From: Nocardioides sp. InS609-2
GTDB lineage: Bacteria; Actinomycetota; Actinomycetes; Propionibacteriales; Nocardioidaceae
NCBI RefSeq assembly: GCF_023208195.1
Contig: NZ_CP060034.1
Span: forward strand, 434,001 to 498,000
Length of the DNA: 64,000 nt
Reading direction: 5' to 3'
Shown: positions 1 to 8,675 of the stretch, one piece after another
Numbering within the stretch: position 1 is the stretch's first letter
How the letters are laid out: each line of letters opens with the position of its first letter
Position numbers and translations under genes: made by a program
Notes under the pieces: model-generated
Told to the model about the DNA's origin: nothing
The model's database searches: none
Seen by the model: only the letters and a program-made list of their open reading frames with translations

Positions 1-888
1 GAGAGCCGCCGCCGAGAACGACGTGGCCATGGAGAAGAAGATCACGGTGCCGCGGTCGGCGGTGGTCAGGATCGCGCCACCTTCGCAGCCGGGTACGTCG
101 ACGCAGACGACGGTGACGTCGGCCGGGCCACCGGAGGCGAGCACGGCGTCGCGCAGGGCGATCGGGTCGCGGGCGTCGGCGATGGTGACGGCGTCAGCAA
201 TCCCGGCGTCCTCCAGCAGGGTGGCCTCGCGCTCGTGCGGAACCACTCCGATGGTGCGGGCCGCGCCAGCGTCCTTCGCGGCCGCCAGGCTCAGAGAGCC
301 AGACTTCCCGGCCGCGCCGATGACGGCGACCACCGCGTCGTCGTACTGCTTCACCACGCGAGCCGTGAGTGCGGGCGCGCCGCAGACGTCCATGACCGAC
401 AGGGCAAGATCGCGGGGCAGGTCGTCGGGGATCACGGCCGCGATCGAGCGGCCGAACAGCACGGCGTACCCGTCGCACGGGACCTGCTCGGAGAGGCCGT
501 CCCAGTCGCGGAGCGCGTCCTCGATGACGAGCGGGGTGAGGGTCAGAGAGACGAGGGTGGTGACGCGGTCGCCCACATTGAGGCCGAGGGGTGACTCGGG
601 CCCGACCTCCTCGACGACGCCGACGAGCATGCCGCCGGACCCGGTTTCGGGGTTCTGCATCTTGCCGCGGGTCGCCACGATCTCGAGGACGGCAGCGCGG
701 ATGGCGTCACCGTCGGCGTACGTCCGCTCGAGCTGTCGGTACGACGCGGCATCGAGGTTGAGCTTCTCGACCCGGATGCGGACCTCGTCGGGCCACAGCT
801 CGCGGCGGGTGTCGAGGCGCTGCGCCGCCTGGGGCAGCACCACGCCGTCGTCGAGCACCCGATGCAGTCCGGTGGGATCGCTCCGCAC
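1..888 (-). CDS. kdd: L-erythro-3,5-diaminohexanoate dehydrogenase (partial, 3' end outside window)
   Basis: NAD-dependent oxidative deaminase of the lysine fermentation pathway, acting after lysine 2,3-aminomutase and beta-lysine 5,6-aminomutase. Translation runs from a GTG at 888 with GGAGG about 8 bases upstream, and stays open for 296 codons to the window edge. The family is about 340-350 residues, so roughly 50 C-terminal residues are missing. Landmarks are LHRVLDDG and LPQAA at residues 8-22, the family-typical KMQNPETGSGGM at 76-87, and a dinucleotide-binding VIGAAGKSGS at 189-198. It is divergent from kamA, which supports the assignment. A zinc alcohol dehydrogenase is less likely because the usual zinc-ligand pattern is absent. 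Confidence 0.88.
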   Translation of the reverse strand, partial: MRSDPTGLHRVLDDGVVLPQAAQRLDTRRELWPDEVRIRVEKLNLDAASYRQLERTYADGDAIRAAVLEIVATRGKMQNPETGSGGMLVGVVEEVGPESPLGLNVGDRVTTLVSLTLTPLVIEDALRDWDGLSEQVPCDGYAVLFGRSIAAVIPDDLPRDLALSVMDVCGAPALTARVVKQYDDAVVAVIGAAGKSGSLSLAAAKDAGAARTIGVVPHEREATLLEDAGIADAVTIADARDPIALRDAVLASGGPADVTVVCVDVPGCEGGAILTTADRGTVIFFSMATSFSAAAL

Positions 889-928
889 AGCTGTTCCTCC
901 ACTCGTTCAGGACAATGACAGGAAATGT

Positions 929-977
929 TCCGGTGCGTTGATGTGCGCACCGGAGGATCTGTCGTCTACTCTGACAG
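929..977. promoter_or_regulatory. kdd/kamA divergent control region with two inverted repeats
   Basis: The 153-bp gap between the two start codons holds two inverted repeats. One has arms TCCGGTGC (929-936) and GCACCGGA (947-954). The other has CTGTC (959-963) and GACAG (973-977). Both are placed where a regulator could act on the two divergent promoters. The Lrp-family gene at 3776-4228 is a nearby candidate, but nothing in the sequence ties it to these sites. Confidence 0.4.
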
Positions 978-1041
978 AGACGTGGCGCGGCACACAAACC
1001 CCGCGCCGACCACCCCGACCGAGCATCCCCGGGAGCATCGC

Positions 1042-2511
1042 ATGAGCATCGAGACGGCCATCGACCCAACAGATCTTTGGCAGGAGTCCACGCAGCCCTA
1101 CCCCTACACACGGGTCGAGCTGGTCGAACCCGACTGGACCCGGTTCCCCGGGTGGCGCGACGTCACCGCGGAGCAGTGGGCGTCGGTCCAGTGGCAGCGC
1201 GCGCACTGCGTGAAGAACGTCAAGCAACTCCGTGAGCTGATGGGCGACCTGGTCGACGAGAGCTTCTACACCGACCTCGAGCGCGACCAGGCCGAGCGGG
1301 CCACGATGTCGATGCTCGTGCCGCCACAGATGATGAACACGATGATGCCGCTGGCCACGCCCGGCGGACCCGGCTCGCTGACCGACGAGCTGTACGCCGA
1401 CCCGGTGCGGCACTACATGATCCCGGTGCTCAGCGACCGTCGTACCGACTGGGCGTCGCACCCGCACGCCACCCGCGACTCGCTGCACGAGCACGACATG
1501 TGGGTCGCCGAGGGGCTCACGCACCGCTACCCGACCAAGGTGCTGGCGGAGCTGTTGCCGACCTGCCCGCAGTACTGCGGCCACTGCACGCGGATGGACC
1601 TCGTCGGCAACTCGACGCCGGTCATCGAGAAGCTCAAGTTCACCGCCAAGCCCGTCGACCGGCTCGACGCGATGTTCGACTACCTGCGTCGGACGCCGCA
1701 GGTGCGCGACGTCGTCGTGTCCGGTGGCGACGTGGCCAACATGCCCTGGCCGCGGCTCGAGGACTTCCTCACCCGTCTGCTGGAGATCGAGAACATCCGT
1801 GACATCCGGCTCGCCACCAAGGCCCTGATCGGCCTGCCTCAGCACTGGCTGCAGCCCGACGTCGTCGAGGGCGTCGCCCGGGTCGCCGCGATCGCCCGCT
1901 CGCGCGGCGTCTCACTGGCGATGCACACCCACGCCAACCACGCGAACTCCATCACTCCGATCGTCGCCGAGGCGTCCAGCGCGATGCTGGAGGCCGGCCT
2001 GCGCGACGTACGCAACCAGGGCGTGCTGCTCAACGGCGTCAACGCCGAGCCGCACGCGCTGCTCGACCTGTGCTTCCGTCTGCTCGATGGAGCGCAGATC
2101 ATGCCGTACTACTTCTACATGTGCGACATGATCCCGTTCTCGGAGCACTGGCGGGTCTCGGTTGCCGACGCGCAGCGCCTGCAGCACCACATCATGGGCT
2201 ACCTGCCGGGCTTCGCGACGCCGCGCATCGTGTGCGACGTGCCGTTCGTCGGCAAGCGCTGGGTGCACCAGCTCACCGACTACGACACGGAGCGCGGCAT
2301 CTCCTACTGGACCAAGAACTACCGCACCTCCATCGAGGCCACCGACGCCGAGGCGCTCTCGCGCACCTACGAGTACTACGACCCCATCCACACCCTCCCC
2401 CTCGAGGGTCAGCAGTGGTGGGCGGAGCACGGGCGCCTCGACGAGTCCGCCCTCAAGGCTGCTGAGGTGGCCGAGGCCTCCCGGCGTACGGCCGCACTGC
2501 AGGCTTACTGA
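1042..2511 (+). CDS. kamA: lysine 2,3-aminomutase family radical SAM protein
   Basis: Converts L-lysine to beta-lysine (3,6-diaminohexanoate) using a [4Fe-4S] cluster, S-adenosylmethionine and PLP. The ATG at 1042 follows GGGAG by 6 bases and gives 489 residues. The radical-SAM cysteines are C175, C179 and C182 (CPQYCGHC). The likely PLP lysine is K405 in DVPFVGKRW. That segment replaces the glycine-rich PGGGGK of clostridial enzymes, and the N-terminus before the cluster is about 170 residues long. It may therefore be a divergent subclass with a different aminomutase substrate. The divergent kdd argues for lysine catabolism; glutamate 2,3-aminomutase is an alternative. Confidence 0.87.
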   Translation: MSIETAIDPTDLWQESTQPYPYTRVELVEPDWTRFPGWRDVTAEQWASVQWQRAHCVKNVKQLRELMGDLVDESFYTDLERDQAERATMSMLVPPQMMNTMMPLATPGGPGSLTDELYADPVRHYMIPVLSDRRTDWASHPHATRDSLHEHDMWVAEGLTHRYPTKVLAELLPTCPQYCGHCTRMDLVGNSTPVIEKLKFTAKPVDRLDAMFDYLRRTPQVRDVVVSGGDVANMPWPRLEDFLTRLLEIENIRDIRLATKALIGLPQHWLQPDVVEGVARVAAIARSRGVSLAMHTHANHANSITPIVAEASSAMLEAGLRDVRNQGVLLNGVNAEPHALLDLCFRLLDGAQIMPYYFYMCDMIPFSEHWRVSVADAQRLQHHIMGYLPGFATPRIVCDVPFVGKRWVHQLTDYDTERGISYWTKNYRTSIEATDAEALSRTYEYYDPIHTLPLEGQQWWAEHGRLDESALKAAEVAEASRRTAALQAY

Positions 2512-2528
2512 GGCGGGGCGTTTGGGCG

Positions 2529-2593
2529 AGGAATCCCCGGTCGGCCGGGGATTCCTGAACTTGTCACCCCGTGCACGGGCCGACAAGTTCAGG
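2529..2593. repeat. double-hairpin repeat, left copy
   Basis: Two adjacent palindromes. 2529-2556 has 12-base arms beginning AGGAATCCCCGG. 2554-2593 has arms CCTGAACTTGTC and GACAAGTTCAGG around a 16-base loop. The same pair occurs in inverted orientation at 3702-3763. It lies 17 bases after the kamA stop and may also end kamA transcription. Confidence 0.85.
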
Positions 2594-2728
2594 AAGTGAC
2601 CGCCCAGTCAGCGTCGTTCCGGCCCGGAGCGCCCCGAATGCGTCCACAGGCCGGCAGATCAAGGCGTTCTCCACAGGCGTCAGGAGTACCTCGGCGAAGC
2701 GTGGGGCTCCTCCGGCACGCTGTCCCGC

Positions 2729-3676
2729 ATGGATCCACGCCTTCATGCCTTGATCGAGCTACACGGTGTCTTCCTCCGCAAGGAGGCGGTCGAGCTGGGC
2801 TACCACGACCACGCCATCGCGTCGTACGTCCGCAGAGGGATGTGGGTCCGGGTTCGTCGCGGGGCGTACGTGTTCGGAGTCGCCTGGGACCGGCTGAGCG
2901 AGGCCGACAGGTACGCCGTCCTCTGCCGGGCCGGCCTGCGCCAGGCCAGGACCGGTGCTGTGCTGAGCCACCTCAGCGCACTCAACGCGTACGGCGCGCC
3001 GCTCTGGGACCAACCGTTCGACATCGTCCACCTGACGCGGCGCGACCGCCGCACCGGGCGCAAAGAAGCTGGCATCCAGCAGCATCGCGGCGTACTCCTC
3101 CCCCAAGACGTCACGGAGCGGAACGGTGTGCCGACCGTTGTTCCGGTGCGGGCTGCCCTTGAGATCATCACGTTGACGAACGTCGAGCATGCTGTCGTCG
3201 AGATCGACTGGCTGCTACACAACCGACACACCACCCTTGACGCGCTTCGGACGCGCTACCAGCAGATGACGCACTGGCCCCACACATTGCGGGCAGAACT
3301 CGTGCTTCGCCTGGTGGATGGCCGCTCGGAGTCGGTCGGCGAGAGCAGGGCGCGATACCTGTGCTGGACCCAGGGCCTTCCTGCTCCCGTGCCCAACTAT
3401 CCGATCTTGGGGCCAGATGGCAGCGAGATCGCCCGTGTGGACCTGGCCTGGCCCGAGCTGGGCGTCTTCCTCGAGTTCGACGGGAAAGTGAAGTACCAGC
3501 GCTATCTCGCCGACGACGAGGACGTGACCGAGTGCGTGCTGCGGGAGAAGGAGCGCGAGTCGATGATTTGCGAGCTCACCGGCTGGCGGTGCATCAGGAT
3601 CGTGTGGGCAGACCTGTACCGACCGTCGGACGTCGCCGCTCGCATCCGCCGGCTGTTCCGTCCCGTAGCAGCCTGA
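2729..3676 (+). CDS. AbiEi-like antitoxin-domain protein with C-terminal DUF559/Vsr-like nuclease fold
   Basis: 315 residues. The N-terminal part (about 1-60) has the winged-helix pattern of AbiEi-type transcriptional antitoxins (RRGMWVRVRRGAYVF). The C-terminal part carries a PD-(D/E)xK-like set: E205 in ESRAR, D238 in RVDLAWPE, and E249, D251 and K253 in EFDGK. Such proteins are numerous in actinobacteria, usually without an adjacent toxin, and their role is not established. No toxin-like gene is next to it. The gene sits alone between inverted repeat copies at 2529-2593 and 3702-3763, which resembles a small mobile cassette. The ATG at 2729 has a weak ribosome-binding site. Confidence 0.75.
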   Translation: MDPRLHALIELHGVFLRKEAVELGYHDHAIASYVRRGMWVRVRRGAYVFGVAWDRLSEADRYAVLCRAGLRQARTGAVLSHLSALNAYGAPLWDQPFDIVHLTRRDRRTGRKEAGIQQHRGVLLPQDVTERNGVPTVVPVRAALEIITLTNVEHAVVEIDWLLHNRHTTLDALRTRYQQMTHWPHTLRAELVLRLVDGRSESVGESRARYLCWTQGLPAPVPNYPILGPDGSEIARVDLAWPELGVFLEFDGKVKYQRYLADDEDVTECVLREKERESMICELTGWRCIRIVWADLYRPSDVAARIRRLFRPVAA

Positions 3677-3701
3677 TCGAGATGACTTGGCAGGCAACCC
3701 A

Positions 3702-3763
3702 TGAACTTGTCGGCCCATGCATTCCCCGACAAGTTCAGGAGTCCCCGGTCAACCGGGGATTCC
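3702..3763. repeat. double-hairpin repeat, right copy (inverted)
   Basis: Palindrome 3702-3737 (TGAACTTGTC to GACAAGTTCA) followed by 3738-3763 (around CCCCGG/CCGGGG). Its reverse complement matches 2529-2593 with, by eye, about 11 differences over 64 positions. Most differences are in the loop of the second hairpin. It lies 25 bases after the stop at 3676 and 12 bases from the end of the lrp gene. Confidence 0.85.
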
Positions 3764-3775
3764 GAAGCGACACGC

Positions 3776-4228
3776 TCAGGTGACCGGGCGGTTCTCGTAC
3801 GGCGTGGAGAGCACGATCGTAGTCCGCGTGGCCACGTTGGCGGCGGCGCGGATCCTGGCCAGCAGCTCCTCGAGGTCCAGCGGGGTGCCGACGCGCACCT
3901 TGAGGATGTACGACTCCTCCCCAGCCACCGACCAGCAAGACTCGATGCCGGGGATGTCGCGCAGGCGCTCCGGGGAGTCGTCGGGCTGCGAGGGGTCGAT
4001 GGGGCGGATCGAGATGAACGCCGTCAGCGGCAGGCCGATCTCGTAGTGGTCGACCTGGGCGGCGTACCCCGTGATCAGGCCGCGCGTCTCGAGCCGCTTC
4101 ACGCGCTGGTGCACGGCGGAGGTGGACAGACCGGTCGCCTTGCCGAGGTCGGTGAACGACATCCGGCCGTCTGCGGCCAGCAGGCCCAGGATCTGCCGAT
4201 CGGTGGCTTCGACCTCGCTCGTGCTCAT
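3776..4228 (-). CDS. Lrp/AsnC family transcriptional regulator
   Basis: 150 residues from an ATG at 4228. The N-terminal helix-turn-helix (about residues 5-55, with TDRQILGLLAADGRMSFTDL and STSAVHQRVKRLE) is followed by the RAM ligand-binding fold (about 65-145, with GIESCWSVAGEESYILKVR). The family senses amino acids and forms dimers to octamers that wrap DNA. Its position two genes from kamA/kdd makes a lysine-related role possible, but this is inference. It is divergent from the exonuclease gene, with only 35 bases between start codons. Confidence 0.9.
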   Translation of the reverse strand: MSTSEVEATDRQILGLLAADGRMSFTDLGKATGLSTSAVHQRVKRLETRGLITGYAAQVDHYEIGLPLTAFISIRPIDPSQPDDSPERLRDIPGIESCWSVAGEESYILKVRVGTPLDLEELLARIRAAANVATRTTIVLSTPYENRPVT

Positions 4229-4263
4229 GCCGTGAGGGTAGTGGTACGTGGCAGGATCGCGCC

Positions 4264-5208
4264 GTGACCTCACCCCCGCCCCGTCTTATGCTCCTCGACA
4301 CCGCATCGCTGTACTTCCGGGCCTTCTTCGGCGTGCCCGACTCGATGCGCGCCCCGGACGGCACCCCGGTCAACGCGGTGCGCGGGCTGATGGACTTCAT
4401 CAGCCGGCTGGTCGGCGAATACCAGCCCACCCACCTGGTCTGCTGCTGGGACAACGACTGGCGCCCGCAGTGGCGCGTCGACCTGATCCCGACGTACAAG
4501 GCCCACCGCGTCGTGGTGGTGACCCCCGGCGACAACCCCGACGTCGAGGAGGTGCCCGACCCGCTCGAGACCCAGATCCCGATCATCCTCGACGTCCTCG
4601 CGGCGTACGGCATCTGCGTCGTCGGCGCCGACCACCACGAGGCCGACGACGTGATCGGCACCCTCGCGACCAACGCCGGCATGCCCGTCGACATCGTCAC
4701 CGGCGACCGCGACCTCTTCCAGCTCGTCGACGACGAGGCGGAGGTGCGCGTCCTCTACACGGCCCGCGGCGTCGGCCGGCACGAGAAGGTCACCAACCAG
4801 GTCATCCGCGACAAGTACGACGTCGACGCCAACCAGTACGCCGACTTCGCGACGTTGCGCGGCGACAACTCCGATGGCCTGCCCGGTGTCGCCGGCGTCG
4901 GCGACAAGACGGCCGCCACGCTGCTCAACCGCTTCACCGACATCGACGGCGTCGTCGCGGCAGCCGGCGACCCCGACTCCGACCTGGCGCCCGGCCCGCG
5001 CGGCAAGATCAAGGCCGCCGCCGACTACCTCGCGGTCGCCCCGCAGGTGGTGACCGTCGTGCGCGACCTCGACCTCGGCGAGTACGACGCCACGCTCCCC
5101 CGCACCCCGAAGGACCCCGACGCCGTGGTGGCGCTCGACAAGCGCTGGGACCTCGGCAGCGCAGCCGTCCGGCTGGTGGAAGCACTCCAGGGGCCGGCTC
5201 AGGACTAG
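4264..5208 (+). CDS. 5'-3' exonuclease (polA 5'-nuclease-like, stand-alone)
   Basis: 314-residue protein equivalent to the FEN-like 5'-nuclease domain of DNA polymerase I without polymerase domains. Metal-binding acidic clusters are visible at D12 (LLDTASLYFRAFFG), HHEADDVIG and GDRDLFQL. A helix-3-turn-helix DNA-binding segment follows (GDNSDGLPGVAGVGDKTA). Length and order match the stand-alone actinobacterial flap nucleases used in RNA-primer and flap removal. It starts at GTG 4264; the ribosome-binding site is weak. The next gene begins 17 bases downstream. Confidence 0.9.
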   Translation: MTSPPPRLMLLDTASLYFRAFFGVPDSMRAPDGTPVNAVRGLMDFISRLVGEYQPTHLVCCWDNDWRPQWRVDLIPTYKAHRVVVVTPGDNPDVEEVPDPLETQIPIILDVLAAYGICVVGADHHEADDVIGTLATNAGMPVDIVTGDRDLFQLVDDEAEVRVLYTARGVGRHEKVTNQVIRDKYDVDANQYADFATLRGDNSDGLPGVAGVGDKTAATLLNRFTDIDGVVAAAGDPDSDLAPGPRGKIKAAADYLAVAPQVVTVVRDLDLGEYDATLPRTPKDPDAVVALDKRWDLGSAAVRLVEALQGPAQD

Positions 5209-5224
5209 TCCGTACGGTGGAGCC

Positions 5225-5881
5225 ATGAGCCGCATCGCCATCATCGGGGGCCACGGCAACGTGGCCCGTCACCTCCACCCGCTCCTGGTCGCCGCCGGTC
5301 ACCAGCCCGTGGCGCTGGTCCGCCGCGACGCCTACCGCGCCGAGCTCGAGGGCCTGGGCGCCGAGGTCGAGCTGCTCGACATCGAGAAGGGCGACGCAAT
5401 CGCGTTCGCCCGCGCGTTCGAGCGCTGTCACGCGGTGGTGTTCGCTGCCGGCGGTGGCCCCGACGGCGACATCGAGCGCAAGCGCACCGTCGACCTCGGT
5501 GGCGCGCTCAAGACGATCGAGGGTGCCCAGCAGGCCGGCATCAGCCGCGTCGTACAGATCTCCGCCATCGGCGTCGACGAGCCCGTGGCCGACGTGGAGC
5601 CGGTCTGGAAGGCGTACGTCGAGGCGAAGCGCGACGCCGACACCGCCCTGCGTGACAGCGGGCTCGACTGGACGATCATCCGCCCCGGACGACTCACCGA
5701 CGACGAGCCCACCGGCCTCGTCCAGCTGGCCGACCGGACCGGGCGCGGCGAGATCCCGCGCGCCGACGTGGCGGCCGTCGTGGCGGCCGTACTCGACACC
5801 GGTGCCGGCATCGGCGCCCAGTGGGACCTCGTCGGCGGCGCGACCCCCGTCGCCGAGGCCGTGAGCGCCCTCAGTCGGTGA
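5225..5881 (+). CDS. NAD(P)-binding atypical SDR-family protein
   Basis: 218 residues with an N-terminal Rossmann glycine motif (IIGGHGNVARHL) and the compact architecture of atypical short-chain dehydrogenases of the NAD(P)H-binding, NmrA-like group. The usual YxxxK catalytic pair is not obvious (EAKRDADTALRDSGLDWTII aligns to the region after it). The substrate is unknown. It may be a redox sensor or flavin-reductase-like enzyme. Its 3' end overlaps that of the convergent helicase gene by 11 bases. Confidence 0.8.
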   Translation: MSRIAIIGGHGNVARHLHPLLVAAGHQPVALVRRDAYRAELEGLGAEVELLDIEKGDAIAFARAFERCHAVVFAAGGGPDGDIERKRTVDLGGALKTIEGAQQAGISRVVQISAIGVDEPVADVEPVWKAYVEAKRDADTALRDSGLDWTIIRPGRLTDDEPTGLVQLADRTGRGEIPRADVAAVVAAVLDTGAGIGAQWDLVGGATPVAEAVSALSR

Positions 5882-8675
5882 GCGAGGAGTAGGCCACGAT
5901 TCCCCGCTTCAGCCGGTGTACGGCCTGGCGCGCGACCCCGCGCAGCGGTGAGTCACCCGCGGCGTCTGCCACCTGGCCGGTGAGGTCGAGCAGCTGCTTC
6001 ATCCAGCGCACGAAGTCACCGGCGGCCAGCGACGTGCCGCCCAGCACGTCGTCGAGGTCGTCTCCCTCGGCCCACCGGTAGGCAGCCCACGCGAAGCCCA
6101 GGTCGGGCTCGCGCAGGAAGTCGAGCTTGTGCTCTCGCTCGAGCGCGTCCAGATCGCCCCACAGGCGCACCATCTCGCCGATGACGTCCTTGACACGACC
6201 ACCGGGCAGCCGCGGCACCGACGAGTCGTCAGCACGCCGTGCCTCGAAGACCAGCACCGAGAGCACCGACGCCAGCTCGGAGGCGCTGAGGTCGTCCCAG
6301 AGTCCGTGGCGCAGCGACTCGGCGGCCACGAGGTCCATGTCGGTGTAGATGCGCATCAGGTGCCGGCCACGATCGGTGACCTGGTCACCGGCGAGGTACT
6401 CCAGCGTCGTCAGCACCGAGCAGACCCGGTCGAACGTACGGGCCACGGTGTTGGTGCGCTGCTCGACCCGGCGCTTGAGCGTCTGCGCGTCGCGTTCCAG
6501 CTTGAACCACCGCTCCGACCAGCGCGAGTGGTCCTCGCGATCGGGGCACTGGTGGCACGGGTGTTCCTTGAGCTGCTTGCGCAGCGACGCGATCTCGCGC
6601 TCGGTCGCGTCGTCCACCGGGGTGTCGCGGCGGTTGGCGCGCTGGCGTGACGGCGGCGTGAGGTCACGCGTGCGGCTTCGCAGGAGGTCACTCAGCTCGC
6701 GCCGCATCTGCGGGTTCCGTCCGCTGAACGACTTGGGGACCTTCAGCCGGGTCAGCGACTCCACCGGCACCGGGAAGTCGGTCATTGCGAGCCGCCGAGC
6801 CTGCCGGTCAACCGTCACGACCTGCGGCCGCGGGTCGCCGTCACCGCTGACACCGGGGTCGATCACCACGGCGAAGCCGGCGAACTTGCCGGCCGGCACC
6901 TCGATCACGTCGCCGGGCCGCAGCCTGGCCAACGAGGCCGCGGCCTCGCCACGTCGGTCGGTGCGCCGGTTGCGAGCGGCGCCCTTCTCGACGTCGGTGA
7001 TGCGCCGACGCAGCGCGGCGTACTCCATGAAGTCGCCGAGGTGGCACGTCGCCGCCTCGGCGTAGCCGTCGAGGGCGTCCTCGCTCTTGCGTAGCTGCCG
7101 GGCCAGCCCGACGACCGCCTTGTCGGCCTGGAACTGGGCGAACGAAAGCTCAAGCGTCGCGCGTGCCCGCTCCCGGCCGAACTGGTTCACCAGGTTCACC
7201 GCCATGTTGTACGACGGCCGGAACGAGGACCGCAGCGGATAGGTCCGGGTCGACGCCAGACCGGCCACCTCGCGCGGGTTCATCCCCGGCTGCCACAGGA
7301 CGACTCCGTGACCCTCCACGTCGAGCCCGCGACGCCCGGCCCGGCCGGTCAGCTGGGTGTACTCCCCCGGCGTGATGTCGGCGTGTGCCTCGCCGTTCCA
7401 CTTCGAGAGCTTCTCGATGACCACGGTGCGGGCCGGCATGTTGATGCCAAGTGCGAGGGTCTCGGTGGCGAAGACGACCTTGCAGAGGCCGCGCACGTAG
7501 AGCTCCTCGACGCACTGCTTGAACGCAGGCAGCATGCCCGCGTGGTGCGCGGCGACGCCGCGGGTGAGTCCGTCGAGGAACTCGTGGTAGCCGAGCACGT
7601 GGAGGTCATCGTCGTCGAGGTGGCGGCAGCGATCCTCGACGTACTGGTAGATCGCGTCGCGTTCCTCGGTAGAGGTCAGCCGCACGTTGGCGTTGAGGCA
7701 CTGCGTGACAGCGGCGTCGCAGCCGACCCGGCTGAAGATGAACACGATCGCCGGCAGCAGCCGCTCGCGGTCGAGCCGCTCGATCACGTCGACGCGGCTT
7801 GGGATCCACACCCGCCGGCCGTTGCCGACCTGCTTGGGCCCGCCGCGGCCGGGACGCTTGTCGCGGGCCGTGCGGCGGTCCTTCATCCGGGTGCTGGCCC
7901 AGTCGTCCCGCGCGATGCGCACCAGCTCGCTGTTGACGGGCGCACCCTCCTTGACGAAGCCGGCGGAGGCGTCGACGTCGGAGGAGGCGAAGAGGTCGAG
8001 CAGCCGGCGGCCGACCATGACGTGCTGGAACAGCGGCACCGGCCGCTTCTCCTCCACGATCGTGGTGGTGTCGCCGCGCACCGTCTCGAGCCACTCGCCG
8101 AACTCCTCGGCGTTGGAGACCGTCGCCGACAGGGAGACGACGCTCACCGACTCGGGCAGGTGGATGATCACCTCTTCCCAGACAGCGCCGCGCATCCGGT
8201 CGGCGAGGTAGTGCACCTCGTCCATCACGACGAAGCCGAGTCCCAGCAGCGTCCGGGAGCCGGCGTACAGCATGTTGCGCAGCACCTCGGTCGTCATGAC
8301 GACGATCGGGGCTTCGCCGTTGACGACGTTGTCGCCGGTCAGCAGCCCCACCTGGTCGGCTCCGTAGCGTGCGACGAGGTCGTTGTACTTCTGGTTCGAC
8401 AGCGCCTTGATCGGTGTCGTGTAGAAGCACTTGCGGCCGCTCGCGATGGCCAGGTGAACAGCGAACTCGCCCACCACCGTCTTGCCCGAGCCGGTCGGCG
8501 CGGCCACGAGCACGCCGCGGCCGTCCTCGATCTCGCGGCAGGCGGCGACCTGGAAGTCGTCGAGCGGGAAGGCGTACTGCCCCGCAAAGTCGACCAGCAC
8601 CGGATGCCTTCGATCGCGCTGGAACGCGGCGTACTTCTCCGACGGGCTCAGCTCGGTCTCCTCGCGCTCGGTCAT
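5871..8675 (-). CDS. helY: Ski2-like DEAD/DEAH-box helicase (HelY type)
   Basis: 934-residue superfamily 2 helicase. Walker A APTGSGKTVVGEF is near residue 58, the motif II box is MDEVHYLAD, and motif III is SLSATVSN. Motif VI is QLTGRAGRRGLD. A C-terminal DSHCT-type region with a CHQCPDREDHSRW segment follows. It resembles mycobacterial HelY and archaeal or eukaryotic Ski2 RNA helicases; the target is not known from sequence. The ATG at 8675 overlaps the lipid-kinase stop as ATGA, so the two are translationally coupled. An upstream extension of the frame (to 9353) lies entirely inside the kinase gene and is not coding. Confidence 0.9.
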   Translation of the reverse strand: MTEREETELSPSEKYAAFQRDRRHPVLVDFAGQYAFPLDDFQVAACREIEDGRGVLVAAPTGSGKTVVGEFAVHLAIASGRKCFYTTPIKALSNQKYNDLVARYGADQVGLLTGDNVVNGEAPIVVMTTEVLRNMLYAGSRTLLGLGFVVMDEVHYLADRMRGAVWEEVIIHLPESVSVVSLSATVSNAEEFGEWLETVRGDTTTIVEEKRPVPLFQHVMVGRRLLDLFASSDVDASAGFVKEGAPVNSELVRIARDDWASTRMKDRRTARDKRPGRGGPKQVGNGRRVWIPSRVDVIERLDRERLLPAIVFIFSRVGCDAAVTQCLNANVRLTSTEERDAIYQYVEDRCRHLDDDDLHVLGYHEFLDGLTRGVAAHHAGMLPAFKQCVEELYVRGLCKVVFATETLALGINMPARTVVIEKLSKWNGEAHADITPGEYTQLTGRAGRRGLDVEGHGVVLWQPGMNPREVAGLASTRTYPLRSSFRPSYNMAVNLVNQFGRERARATLELSFAQFQADKAVVGLARQLRKSEDALDGYAEAATCHLGDFMEYAALRRRITDVEKGAARNRRTDRRGEAAASLARLRPGDVIEVPAGKFAGFAVVIDPGVSGDGDPRPQVVTVDRQARRLAMTDFPVPVESLTRLKVPKSFSGRNPQMRRELSDLLRSRTRDLTPPSRQRANRRDTPVDDATEREIASLRKQLKEHPCHQCPDREDHSRWSERWFKLERDAQTLKRRVEQRTNTVARTFDRVCSVLTTLEYLAGDQVTDRGRHLMRIYTDMDLVAAESLRHGLWDDLSASELASVLSVLVFEARRADDSSVPRLPGGRVKDVIGEMVRLWGDLDALEREHKLDFLREPDLGFAWAAYRWAEGDDLDDVLGGTSLAAGDFVRWMKQLLDLTGQVADAAGDSPLRGVARQAVHRLKRGIVAYSSLTD

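Noticed and set aside
2729..3676. AbiE-type toxin-antitoxin pair
   Set aside because: Only the antitoxin-like domain is present. No nucleotidyltransferase toxin (AbiEii) is encoded on either side, and the C-terminal nuclease-like domain is not part of classical AbiEi.
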